From: JANXLS01 sp038227045
GTDB taxonomy: Bacteria > Planctomycetota > SZUA-567 > H5-PLA8
NCBI GenBank assembly: GCA_038227045.1
Contig: JBBRQD010000045.1
Span: forward strand, 1-41,027
Length of the DNA: 41,027 nucleotides
Direction: 5' to 3'
Shown here in pieces: positions 25,592 to 32,676 of the stretch (position 1 is its first letter; each line of letters starts with the position of its first letter). The notes under the pieces are model-generated. The model had not been told where the DNA came from, made no database searches, and saw only the letters and a list, made by a program, of their open reading frames with translations. Position numbers and translations under genes: made by a program.

Positions 25592-26326
25592 CTACTCAAC
25601 CAAACCGCTTTTTAAAAAGGCCTCGGCGATGTCCAGATCTTCGGGCTGGGTGACTTTAAAATTGGATGCGCTCGACTCGACCAGTGCCACGTCATGTTGA
25701 AAAAATTCACAGATCGCCGCGTCGTCGGTCATCTCTATATCGGGTGCCGTCAGCGCCAACTTTTCAAAACAATCCAGGATCAGTCCGCGCCGAAAGACTT
25801 GCGGCGTCTGCGCCTGCCACAATCCGGCTCGTGGAACGGTGGTTTCGATGAGCGCGTCATTGCCCGAGCGCTCTTTTTTGATGGTATCTCTCACCCGGCA
25901 CGCCAGAATCGCCGCGCCGACTTCCGTTGCGCGCGCGCAGACCTGCACCAAGGCGCCTTTGGACGGAAACGGACGCGCCGCGTCGTGGATCAATACCAGT
26001 TTTGCATCGGGACGCGTGGCTTTCAAACCGTTGAAGACCGAATCCTGCCGGCGCGCCCCGCCATCGGCGGTATCGAGCCGCACGCGGCGCGGCAACTTCG
26101 CTTTTGCCGCCGCAGCCAGAGCCATTGCGCGATCATCGGGGCGTGTGACGAGGACGATCTGTTCCAATTGCGGCAAGCGCGCCAGCGCGGCGAGTGTCCA
26201 GGCGAGAATCGGCTTGCCGCGCAAACTCAAATAGGGTTTGCGGACCTTTCCGCCCATACGCGACGAAGATCCCGCGGCGCAAACAATGGCAGAGAAGGGG
26301 CCGGGGATTTTTTTGGGAGGAGTCAT
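25592..26326 (-). CDS. ispD: 2-C-methyl-D-erythritol 4-phosphate cytidylyltransferase
   Basis: Forms CDP-methylerythritol in the MEP isoprenoid pathway, cytoplasmic. Motifs are AAGSSSRMG with a following Lys, GGARRQDSV, HDAARPF, TPQVF, EMTDDA and NFKVTQPEDL. At 244 aa it is normal for the family. Its ATG follows the hisH stop with no intervening base (TAAATG), so translation is probably coupled. IspF is not adjacent. Confidence 0.95.
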   Translation of the reverse strand: MTPPKKIPGPFSAIVCAAGSSSRMGGKVRKPYLSLRGKPILAWTLAALARLPQLEQIVLVTRPDDRAMALAAAAKAKLPRRVRLDTADGGARRQDSVFNGLKATRPDAKLVLIHDAARPFPSKGALVQVCARATEVGAAILACRVRDTIKKERSGNDALIETTVPRAGLWQAQTPQVFRRGLILDCFEKLALTAPDIEMTDDAAICEFFQHDVALVESSASNFKVTQPEDLDIAEAFLKSGLVE

Positions 26327-26959
26327 TTAGGCCTTAACAAAATTCGATAAAATCGCCAGACCCGCCCGCTGGCTTTTTTCCGGGTGGAACTGCACGCCCA
26401 TCACGTTTGCGCGTCCCGCGCTGGCACAAAAATTGCCGCCGTAGTCGCTCCATGCCAGCACGTCGCCCGGATCGTCGGGCTGCGCGAAAAAGCTGTGTAC
26501 GAAATAAACGTGCGTGCCCAGCGGCAAGTTGGCGAACAGCGGGTGGCGTTTCGATTCGTCGGGGTAACTCAAACTGTTCCAGCCGATCTGTGGAATCTTC
26601 AATCCTCCCACACGGCCAAATTCGGGACCCTTGAATTTTTTGACAACTCCTTTTAGCAAGCCCAAACCGGCGATGTCCGGCGTTTCTTCGCTGCCTTCGA
26701 AGAGCATCTGCAAACCGACACAGATCCCCAACAGCGGTTTGCCGGTGCGCACCTCTTTAAGGAGCGGCTCGACGAATCCGTGTTCCTTCAATCGTTCCAT
26801 ACATTCGCCGAAGGCTCCGACGCCAGGCAGCACGATTTTTCGCGCGGATGCCAGCGCCGCCGGATCTGTCGTCAACGCCGCGTCGAAGCCCAGATGTTGA
26901 AACGCCTTCTCCGCGCTCCGCAGATTCCCCACGCCGTAATCGATGATCGCGATGTCCAT
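26327..26959 (-). CDS. hisH: Imidazole glycerol phosphate synthase, glutaminase subunit
   Basis: Class I glutamine amidotransferase that supplies ammonia to HisF in histidine synthesis. It begins IAIIDYGVGNLRS, has the nucleophilic Cys in LLGICVGLQML, and His and Glu of the triad in VQFHPEKSQ. 210 aa from ATG 26959, whose N-terminus matches the family; an in-frame TTG at 26977 is a less likely start. HisF is not in the window. It is directly followed by ispD. Confidence 0.95.
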   Translation of the reverse strand: MDIAIIDYGVGNLRSAEKAFQHLGFDAALTTDPAALASARKIVLPGVGAFGECMERLKEHGFVEPLLKEVRTGKPLLGICVGLQMLFEGSEETPDIAGLGLLKGVVKKFKGPEFGRVGGLKIPQIGWNSLSYPDESKRHPLFANLPLGTHVYFVHSFFAQPDDPGDVLAWSDYGGNFCASAGRANVMGVQFHPEKSQRAGLAILSNFVKA

Positions 26960-26995
26960 GGGAATGAGTTTATCCAATCGGGGCGGCGTGACAAG

Positions 26996-27051
26996 GTTCG
27001 GAGTTCAGCCTTCAGGCTGCATCCATACAGCCTGAAGGCTGAACTCCGAAC
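26996..27051. repeat. Perfect 24-bp inverted repeat (AGCCTTCAGGCTG family)
   Basis: 26996-27019 pairs perfectly with 27028-27051 around an 8-nt loop. The arms themselves contain the nested CAGCCTGAAGGCTG palindrome. It lies upstream of hisH on the minus strand, next to the terminator of the acetyltransferase gene. It is a dispersed-repeat type, not a protein-binding site by itself. Confidence 0.9.
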
Positions 27052-27056
27052 AAAAG

Positions 27057-27097
27057 CCTCGCGGCCCGGCCGCTTGATAACGACCGGCCGCGCGAGG
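27057..27097 (-). terminator. Terminator of the acetyltransferase gene
   Basis: GC-rich stem with outer CCTCGCG/CGCGAGG (27057-27063, 27091-27097) and inner CGGCCG/CGGCCG (27067-27072, 27085-27090), with a 3-nt bulge. On the minus strand it is followed by CTTTTG. It lies 11 bp after the acetyltransferase stop. Confidence 0.55.
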
Positions 27098-27107
27098 CAC
27101 GTTGAAC

Positions 27108-27686
27108 TTATGCATCAGTCAATATGGAGCACTCGACGTTTTTCTCTGTCAGCCGCTCCCATTCTTCGCGCAGAATGCCCATGCGGAAGACATCGATGTA
27201 GCGTCCGTCGCGAAACACATCTTTCCGTAGCGTGCCTTCGAGAACGAAGCCCGTTTTTTGATACGCGCGAACGGCGTACGGATTGTTCGCATACACGCTT
27301 AGGGCGATGCGGTTCAAATTCAGCGTGGCGAAGCCGTACATCAGCATCAATTGCGTGGCTTCGGTGCCGTGGCCTTTGTGCCATTCGTCCTTCGCGCCGA
27401 TCATCAGGCCGAAGCTTGCTTTACGATTCACAGCGTCGATGTTGCGCAAATCGGTCGCGCCGATTAAGCGGTCGGTCTGTTTCAACGCAATTCCGAGAAC
27501 GATGGTGCCGGTGTCACCACTCTGTCCGTCGATCCACGTTTCTTCACACGCCAGGTTCTTGGGACGATATTGATCCAGCGTGCGGCGCACGTCCGGATCG
27601 TTGACGTAGTCCCGGCATGTTGGCGCGTCTTCGCGTTCCAGCGGACGCAGATAAATTTTCTCGCCGATCAAAAATTGACTTTTCAC
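27108..27686 (-). CDS. GNAT acetyltransferase (RimJ/RimL-like)
   Basis: 192-aa acetyl-CoA-dependent N-acetyltransferase. It starts IYLRPLEREDA, has the acetyl-CoA loop GHGTEAT and the C-terminal NPYAVRAYQKTGFVLEG motif typical of the RimJ/RimL/SpeG group. The substrate (protein N-terminus, small molecule or antibiotic) is not readable. The start is GTG 27686 with a GAGGAGAGGG stretch about 12 nt upstream. It lies downstream of the two tRNA genes on the same strand. Confidence 0.88.
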   Translation of the reverse strand: MKSQFLIGEKIYLRPLEREDAPTCRDYVNDPDVRRTLDQYRPKNLACEETWIDGQSGDTGTIVLGIALKQTDRLIGATDLRNIDAVNRKASFGLMIGAKDEWHKGHGTEATQLMLMYGFATLNLNRIALSVYANNPYAVRAYQKTGFVLEGTLRKDVFRDGRYIDVFRMGILREEWERLTEKNVECSILTDA

Positions 27687-27710
27687 TGTCGTGCCCTCTC
27701 CTCAAAATAA

Positions 27711-27793
27711 TGGGGAAGGTAGGATTCGAACCTACGCGGTTTTCAGGCTCCAGATTTACAGTCTGTCGCAATCGTCCTCTCTGCCACTTCCCC
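27711..27793 (-). tRNA. tRNA-Tyr (GUA)
   Basis: 83 nt. Acceptor GGGGAAG/CTTCCCC with A73, T arm GTAGG-TTCGAAT-CCTAC, anticodon loop CTGTAAA giving GUA, and a long variable arm as expected for a class II tRNA-Tyr. CCA is not encoded. Confidence 0.92.
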
Positions 27794-27804
27794 GAAAACT
27801 GTCA

Positions 27805-27878
27805 TAGTCCGGGAGGGATTCGAACCCCCAACATCTTGCTTCTAAGGCAAGCGCCGCTGCCGATTGGGCTACCGGACC
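27805..27878 (-). tRNA. tRNA with anticodon UAG (Leu-like), short variable arm
   Basis: 74 nt. Acceptor GGTCCGG/CCGGACT (first pair G-U), discriminator A. Anticodon stem CTTGC/GCAAG with loop CTTAGAA gives anticodon UAG, which reads CUA/CUN leucine codons. T arm GGGGG-TTCGAAT-CCCTC. The variable region is only 5 nt (ATGTT), whereas bacterial leucine tRNAs are class II. The D stem (GCCC with CGGC) has a mismatch. CCA is not encoded. Acceptor, anticodon and T arms are sound, so it looks like a folded tRNA; its amino acid is uncertain. Confidence 0.75.
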
Positions 27879-27885
27879 AAACTCT

Positions 27886-27985
27886 TTCACCGCAGAGGAC
27901 GCAGAGGCTCGCAAAGGACGGCGAATACTATTGACAAATTCCTTCGAATTTGTCCTCTGCGAACCTCTGCGTTCTCCGCGGTGAA
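27886..27985. repeat. Large imperfect palindrome, 34-bp arms
   Basis: Arms 27886-27919 and 27952-27985 pair over 34 bp with four mismatches, all compensable as transitions. The middle holds a further short palindrome (AAATTC...GAATTT). Arm sequence starts TTCACCGC and contains ACGCAGAGG. Related single arms occur at 7991 and 23734, and the fused tips occur at 15684. Confidence 0.85.
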
Positions 27986-27989
27986 TAAA

Positions 27990-28026
27990 TAAAAAAGCCT
28001 TCCCGAACTCGCGCTCAGGAAGGCTT
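27990..28026 (-). terminator. Factor-independent terminator, minus strand
   Basis: AAGCCTTCC (27995-28003) pairs with GGAAGGCTT (28018-28026). Read on the minus strand, the hairpin is followed by six U's (27991-27996). It ends transcription arriving from the right, about 30 bp after the small gene at 28057. Confidence 0.85.
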
Positions 28027-28056
28027 GTGTGATTGTTTCACAGAAGTCAATTCATC

Positions 28057-28218
28057 CTAAGTCGCGCGCTCTCCTCGAATACCGAGGTGATTGGAATAAT
28101 AGCGCTTGGCATTCAGCGGCAGCACGACGCCACGCGTTTCGCCAACGCCTTGCGGCTGCGAATTGCGCGTGCTCTTCACCGATAACATGTTCTGAATGAA
28201 CGCCAACACGATTGACAT
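28057..28218 (-). CDS. Small hypothetical protein (53 aa)
   Basis: Frame MSIVLAFIQNMLSVKSTRN...RYYSNHLGIRGERAT, basic C-terminus. It is followed closely by a strong terminator, which suggests a transcript ends here. A GGAG sits right at the ATG, which is too close; ATG 28188 (MLSVKSTRN, 43 aa) is another possible start. I do not recognise the family. The stretch 28219-28434 upstream has lower GC and no gene I can support; the open frame through it looks random. Confidence 0.35.
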   Translation of the reverse strand: MSIVLAFIQNMLSVKSTRNSQPQGVGETRGVVLPLNAKRYYSNHLGIRGERAT

Positions 28219-28434
28219 CTCCAACTGAAAAACACAGTTCCCAACGAACGTGTGCTCCTTAGAAAACCACATGAAACCGGTGTTGTCAAATTTCTCATGC
28301 AAAGAAATTTTGGGATCAAAGCAAGATGACGCGGCGATTAGTTGCCAACACATTCGCTTTGGGAATGGCGATCCGAACACGCCGAAGAAATGTTGGCGTG
28401 AATCCATTTGGAACTAACAATTGCATGCGAGAAA

Positions 28435-28788
28435 TTATTTTGGAATAGGAACAATTCGGCGGCGTTTGCGCATCCAGTATTCGAACAGGAAGGTTGCCAA
28501 ACACAAAATTCCGAGGTTGATCGGAATGTCGATGAGTAATGCGGAATAGTTCCAGTTGTTGGTGGTGGTGGCGGGGAGTCTTTGCCATGGTTTACTTGGT
28601 CTTAAATCAAATTCTTCTTCATAACAGATTAATGGCCAACCGTATGCTCTGGGCTCATACCACTCCGGAAACCCCTTACCCTTTGGAATCGAATCCATCG
28701 ACGGCGCTACATTCGCCCAAATCAACGCCCCGCAGACGAAACTCATCGCGATGCACGTTGCCAAATGAAGTTGAAAACCTCGCCGCAT
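28435..28788 (-). CDS. Small two-helix membrane protein
   Basis: 117 aa. The N-terminal helix (LHLATCIAMSFVCGALIWANVAP, about 7-29) is followed by an extracytoplasmic loop with GWPLICYEEEF, a second helix (SALLIDIPINLGILCLATFLFEYW, about 82-105) and a basic end (MRKRRR). This layout is common among planctomycete small hypotheticals, to my recollection. Function unknown. It is 15 bp downstream of the SGNH hydrolase gene, same strand. Confidence 0.7.
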   Translation of the reverse strand: MRRGFQLHLATCIAMSFVCGALIWANVAPSMDSIPKGKGFPEWYEPRAYGWPLICYEEEFDLRPSKPWQRLPATTTNNWNYSALLIDIPINLGILCLATFLFEYWMRKRRRIVPIPK

Positions 28789-28803
28789 AAAGCCCCGCGT
28801 CGA

Positions 28804-29490
28804 TCAGCGTTTAGTTGAAAGATTGAACACGCGCTCAAACTCGGGAAGGATCACCTGCTTGCATGCCGCCGCCGTCGGGTGCACGCCATCCGTGACGAGG
28901 TTGTCGAAATTCTTTGGGCTTTTGTCCTGGATTGCTTTCCAGTTGACGTAATGGTCGATCAGCAGCAGTTTGCGCTCCTTGGCGATGTCGCGGTAAATCT
29001 GGTAGTACTCGGGAAGCTGGCCGCCGCGTTTTGCGCCGTTTTCGCCAGCGACACTGTTCATTGTCATCAAAATCATCTCGCACTGCGGCATGCCTTTTTG
29101 AATCGCGTCGAGGATCTTCGTCACGTTCGCGCGGCAATCGTCTTTGGAGAGATTGAAGCGCTGTACGGCGTCGTTGATACCGAATTCGATCATCACGGCG
29201 TCGGGCTTTTTGGCGACGACGTGCGATTCGACGTTCTGTGCGCCCCAGCTCGAATTCATTCCCGACGCCGCGCCGTTGACGATCGTCAGCAGTCCCGGAT
29301 ACTTTTCGTTGAACTTCTCCTGCAATTGTTTCACCCACGCGCCGCCCGCCGTCAGGCTGGTGCCGTAGACCACGAGCGTCTTCTTTTTGCCCGCGTCGAG
29401 CGCGCTGATAAAGGCGCACGTCTGCTCCGCGCTGTTCACGTGAAACGCTGCACACAGTATTATGAAAAAAGTCGTTATTCGTTTCGACAC
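28804..29490 (-). CDS. Exported SGNH/GDSL-type hydrolase
   Basis: 228 aa, signal peptide (MSKRITTFFIILCAAFHVNS). SGNH blocks: YGTSLTAGGAW (Ser; a GTSLT variant of GDSL), NGAASG (Gly), IEFGINDA (Asn) and DGVHPTAAA (Asp and His). The family cleaves acyl or acetyl esters, often on polysaccharides; substrate unknown. The start is GTG 29490 with GGGAG about 7 nt upstream. It is divergent from the export operon. Confidence 0.88.
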   Translation of the reverse strand: MSKRITTFFIILCAAFHVNSAEQTCAFISALDAGKKKTLVVYGTSLTAGGAWVKQLQEKFNEKYPGLLTIVNGAASGMNSSWGAQNVESHVVAKKPDAVMIEFGINDAVQRFNLSKDDCRANVTKILDAIQKGMPQCEMILMTMNSVAGENGAKRGGQLPEYYQIYRDIAKERKLLLIDHYVNWKAIQDKSPKNFDNLVTDGVHPTAAACKQVILPEFERVFNLSTKR

Positions 29491-29689
29491 ATTGCAACTC
29501 CCAAGATTGACATTGAAATTCCCACAATTGATTACGCCGCGCTCAAATGATCGTCAGTCTTATTGAGACGCATCGTTATATTAATGAAGGCACGCCGATT
29601 GCATTCGTCCAATTGTGCAAGCCCTTGGGATTGCCGAACGACGAATTTTACTCTTGACTCACGGTGTTGTTGACGATAAAGAGCGTACT

Positions 29690-30118
29690 ATGACGCAGTT
29701 TATTTCAAAAAGCCTTTTGGCGCTGGCGGTTCTGCAGGGGATAATCCCGGCAGACCGTTGCATTTTGAAAATGGCTGGTCTCTGCCGATGTGAAGCGTCC
29801 TTTGTCACCGCCGAATCCGAATCGTGCTGCCACGCAGAAGCCTCCGCGAAGGCAGGCAGCCACTCGACGAATTGTCCTATCGGCACCGATCACAAAAAGG
29901 CCTGCTGCGCATATACGCCCGCGCACGGCTTGGCCGCGGATGCGCCTGCCATTCCGACGGTCGATACGCATCAAGATTGCATTCCCAGCGCATTCATCGC
30001 GGCCGATCAATACATCGTCGCACACGCCGCGCTTTCCGCTCCCGCGCCGCATGGCCACGACTCGCCGCAACCGTTCGACACCCCGCTGTACGTCCGCGCC
30101 CACTCGTTCCTCATCTGA
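29690..30118 (+). CDS. Exported Cys/His-rich small protein at the head of the export operon
   Basis: 142 aa. A signal peptide (MTQFISKSLLALAVLQGII) is followed by a region rich in Cys and His: CRCEASF, CCHAEASAKAG, NCPIG, DHKKACCAY, THQDC, PHGHD. At least nine Cys lie after the signal. No known fold recognised; spacing does not match a single classical metal site but suits metal or thiol chemistry outside the membrane. ATG 29690 chosen because the signal starts there; AAAGAG lies about 8 nt upstream. It precedes the HlyD-type gene by 106 bp on the same strand. A TTGACT/GATAAA pair at 29654-29680 could be its promoter, but too close to the ATG to be sure. Confidence 0.6.
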   Translation: MTQFISKSLLALAVLQGIIPADRCILKMAGLCRCEASFVTAESESCCHAEASAKAGSHSTNCPIGTDHKKACCAYTPAHGLAADAPAIPTVDTHQDCIPSAFIAADQYIVAHAALSAPAPHGHDSPQPFDTPLYVRAHSFLI

Positions 30119-30224
30119 ACTCAGCTCAACGCTATGTTGCCGATGTGAACACGTCTGTTCGCATCGGAACTGCATTTGCGCTTGAACTCTTAGTTGCTGA
30201 TTTTTTCAGATGAGGAGAGCTATT

Positions 30225-31844
30225 ATGAAGACGCAAAAAGTAACGAGTGACGCGGCCAGCGGCATAGACATGTCGGGACCGTTGGATCTAAGCGTTCTTT
30301 CAAAGACCGCAACCGATTTCGGTCGGGCGCCAGACATGCCATATCCGGCGACGCGCTGGAAGACCCGTGTGCTCCTGCCCGCTGTGATTTTGCTGAGTTT
30401 CGCCGGCGTGCTAGGCTATGCGCTGCGCGATACATTTCTGCCCGCGACGCGCGTGCGCACGATTCCGGCGGTCGTGAAAACGGCGCTGGGCGGGGACTCA
30501 GCGGGCATTGTCGCGCAGGCGGCCGGATGGGTCGAACCCGATCCGTATCCGATTTATGTCTCCGCGCTGGCCGACGGCATCGTGAAGGACGTTTACGTGC
30601 TCGAAGGCCAGCGCGTCAAGGCCGGCGATGTCGTGGCTCGCTTTATTGATGAAGACGCCAAACTCTCGCTTGCCTTCGCCGAAGCCGAACTGCACCATCA
30701 CGAACACGATGTGTGCGAATACAATGCGAACGTCAAAGCGGCGCAGGCAGAATGGGACAACCCCACCGACCGCGTGCGCGCGGTCAAAGTCAACGAAGCG
30801 ATGCTGCTGCAAACGCGCGCCGAGTTGGCCGCGAACGCCTATGATGTCGCGCTGGAATCCGCGCGCATCAAAGAACTCGAAGACCAATATCGCCGCGAAA
30901 ATCTGGCTGCGGATTCGAAGGCGATTTCGGATTTCCAACGCGTGCAAACGGGCTTGAAGCTCGACACCCAGCGCGCGGCGCTGAAGGTCGCCGAGGGCAA
31001 ACGCCCGGCGCTCGAAGCGAAAGTGGCGCTGCAGGAAGCGGAACTGACGGCAGCGAAAGAGAATCTGCGGCTGCGCATTCAAGAATCGAAGGCGGTGGAT
31101 GAAACCCAAGCCAAACTCGCCGCCGAACTTCACACGGTCGAAACCATCCGCGTCCGGCGCGACGAGGCGGCGCTGCGATTGAAACGCATGGAAGTTCGTT
31201 CGCCGTCCGATGGCGTCGTGCTGGAACGCATGACCGAACCCGGCGCGAAACTTTATGTCAACATGAACGAGCGCAATTCGTCGCAGGCAGCGAAGCTTTA
31301 CGATCCGAAAAAATTGCAGGTGCGCGTGGACGTGCCGTTGATCGACGCGGCGAAAGTCGGCGCGGGACAGAAGGCCCGCATCACGGTCGAAGTGTTGCGA
31401 GACGTGGTCTTCGAAGGCGAAGTCACGCGCGTGCTGCACCAAGCGGATATTCAGAAAAACACGCTGCAAGTCAAAGTCGCGATCAAGAATCCGCGCGAGG
31501 AACTGCGTCCGGAGATGCTCGCGCGCGTGCAGTTCATCGCCATGGAAAAACCCGACGCGAAAGAAAAGGAACCGAGCCAGCGCATTTTCGCACCTGAAAA
31601 ACTGATCAAGACAGCCAACGGACAGTCTTCGACGTGGATCGTCGACAAGGGAAAAAGTGTGGCCGTGAAACGCACAGTCACGCTGGGCGCGGCGAAACAG
31701 GATGGATGGGTTGAAGTGACTCAAGGCGTGCAGCCGGGCGATGCACTGATTGACGAAGACACGACGCATTTCACGGATGGCCAGCGCGTGAAATTGGAAG
31801 AGCCCGCTCCGGCCGAGGCGCCGGCGGAACACAAGCAGCACTAA
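30225..31844 (+). CDS. HlyD/MacA-type periplasmic adaptor of an ABC exporter
   Basis: 539-aa membrane-fusion protein. One N-terminal helix (about 48-66), a split biotinyl-lipoyl-like domain (SALADGIVKDVYVLEGQRVKAGDVVARF), a long alpha-helical hairpin (about 130-320), the returning lipoyl half (VRSPSDGVVLERMTEPGAKLY), a beta-barrel domain (KLQVRVDVPLIDAAKVGAGQ) and a C-terminal domain. It links the ABC permeases to an outer-membrane channel or outer-leaflet acceptor. ATG 30225 has GAGGAG 7 nt upstream. It is 19 bp before the ATPase gene. Confidence 0.9.
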   Translation: MKTQKVTSDAASGIDMSGPLDLSVLSKTATDFGRAPDMPYPATRWKTRVLLPAVILLSFAGVLGYALRDTFLPATRVRTIPAVVKTALGGDSAGIVAQAAGWVEPDPYPIYVSALADGIVKDVYVLEGQRVKAGDVVARFIDEDAKLSLAFAEAELHHHEHDVCEYNANVKAAQAEWDNPTDRVRAVKVNEAMLLQTRAELAANAYDVALESARIKELEDQYRRENLAADSKAISDFQRVQTGLKLDTQRAALKVAEGKRPALEAKVALQEAELTAAKENLRLRIQESKAVDETQAKLAAELHTVETIRVRRDEAALRLKRMEVRSPSDGVVLERMTEPGAKLYVNMNERNSSQAAKLYDPKKLQVRVDVPLIDAAKVGAGQKARITVEVLRDVVFEGEVTRVLHQADIQKNTLQVKVAIKNPREELRPEMLARVQFIAMEKPDAKEKEPSQRIFAPEKLIKTANGQSSTWIVDKGKSVAVKRTVTLGAAKQDGWVEVTQGVQPGDALIDEDTTHFTDGQRVKLEEPAPAEAPAEHKQH

Positions 31845-31863
31845 CGAAGGAGCGAGGAAAATC

Positions 31864-32574
31864 ATGGCGTTTATCGAATGCAGAAATTTGACGCGCGCGT
31901 TTCACAAGGGCGACACGGTCATCACCCCGCTGAAGGACCTCAATCTCGAAATTGAGGAAGGCACGTTCCTGGCGCTGATGGGGCCGTCCGGCAGTGGGAA
32001 AACGACGCTGCTGAACTTGATCTCGGGAATCGACACGGCTACTTCGGGCAGCTTGAAAATCGGCGGCGTGGAGTTGACCCGAATGCCGCGCTCGAAACTC
32101 GCCGCATGGCGCGCGGAGACCATCGGCTACATCTTCCAGCTCTACAATCTCGTGCCGGTTTTGACCGCGTACGAGAACGTCGAACTGCCGTTGCTGCTGC
32201 ATAATTTCAGCCGCAAAGAGCGTCACGCAAAAGTCTCGCTGGCGCTGAATCTGGTGGATCTCGCGGATCGTCACGACCATTATCCGCGGCAGCTCAGTGG
32301 CGGGCAGGAGCAGCGCGTGGCCATCGCGCGCGCGATCGTCGGCGATCCGAAAATCATCGTCGCCGACGAACCGACCGGCGATCTCGACGCCGCCGCTGCC
32401 GCCGCAACGATGGCCATGCTCAAGCGGCTCAATGTTGAATTCAACAAGACCATGATCATGGTCACACACGATCCCAAGACGGCGGCGGTCGCACAAAAGA
32501 CGCTGCATCTGGAGAAGGGGCAGTTGATCGAAAGTGCGGTATTGGAGCATATTCAGGAAGCACGTGCGGCGTGA
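31864..32574 (+). CDS. LolD/MacB-like ABC transporter ATPase
   Basis: 236 aa. Walker A GPSGSGKT (40-47), Q loop IFQLYNLVPVLT, signature LSGGQEQ (144-150; Glu replaces the usual second Gln), Walker B IIVADEP (164-170) with TGDLD, and the H loop MVTHD. It powers the neighbouring permeases, which belong to the mechanotransmission (FtsX/MacB/LolCDE) type rather than classic importers. GGAG and GAGG sites precede the ATG. Confidence 0.95.
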   Translation: MAFIECRNLTRAFHKGDTVITPLKDLNLEIEEGTFLALMGPSGSGKTTLLNLISGIDTATSGSLKIGGVELTRMPRSKLAAWRAETIGYIFQLYNLVPVLTAYENVELPLLLHNFSRKERHAKVSLALNLVDLADRHDHYPRQLSGGQEQRVAIARAIVGDPKIIVADEPTGDLDAAAAAATMAMLKRLNVEFNKTMIMVTHDPKTAAVAQKTLHLEKGQLIESAVLEHIQEARAA

Positions 32575-32582
32575 TGAGATGT

Positions 32583-32663
32583 CCAGAGCCGCGCAGGTCA
32601 GTAAGCGGCCAAAAATGTGTTGTTGTTCAAAATCATGCCGCTTACTTACGTGCGCGGCTCTGG
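32583..32663. repeat. Palindrome with 27-bp arms (PLTYVRGSG family)
   Basis: Arms 32583-32609 and 32637-32663 pair over 27 bp with two mismatches (outer CCAGAGCCGCGC, inner AGTAAGCGGC). It is inserted between the ATPase and permease genes of the operon. Read through, its right arm encodes PLTYVRGSG and gives a false N-terminal extension to the permease. Confidence 0.9.
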
Positions 32664-32676
32664 AAGGAATTTCGAA

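Noticed and set aside
28219..28434. Upstream extension of the small gene to 116 codons.
   Set aside because: The added residues look random and the composition differs from neighbouring genes.
29561..29580. TATTGAGACGCATCGTTATA upstream of the export operon looked like a Fur-type operator.
   Set aside because: Only about half of the positions are symmetric and the match to a Fur box is weak; no support without more sites.
30498..31865. Open frame of 455 codons antisense to the HlyD-type adaptor.
   Set aside because: Arg/Phe/His-rich shadow frame; the plus strand has clear adaptor motifs.
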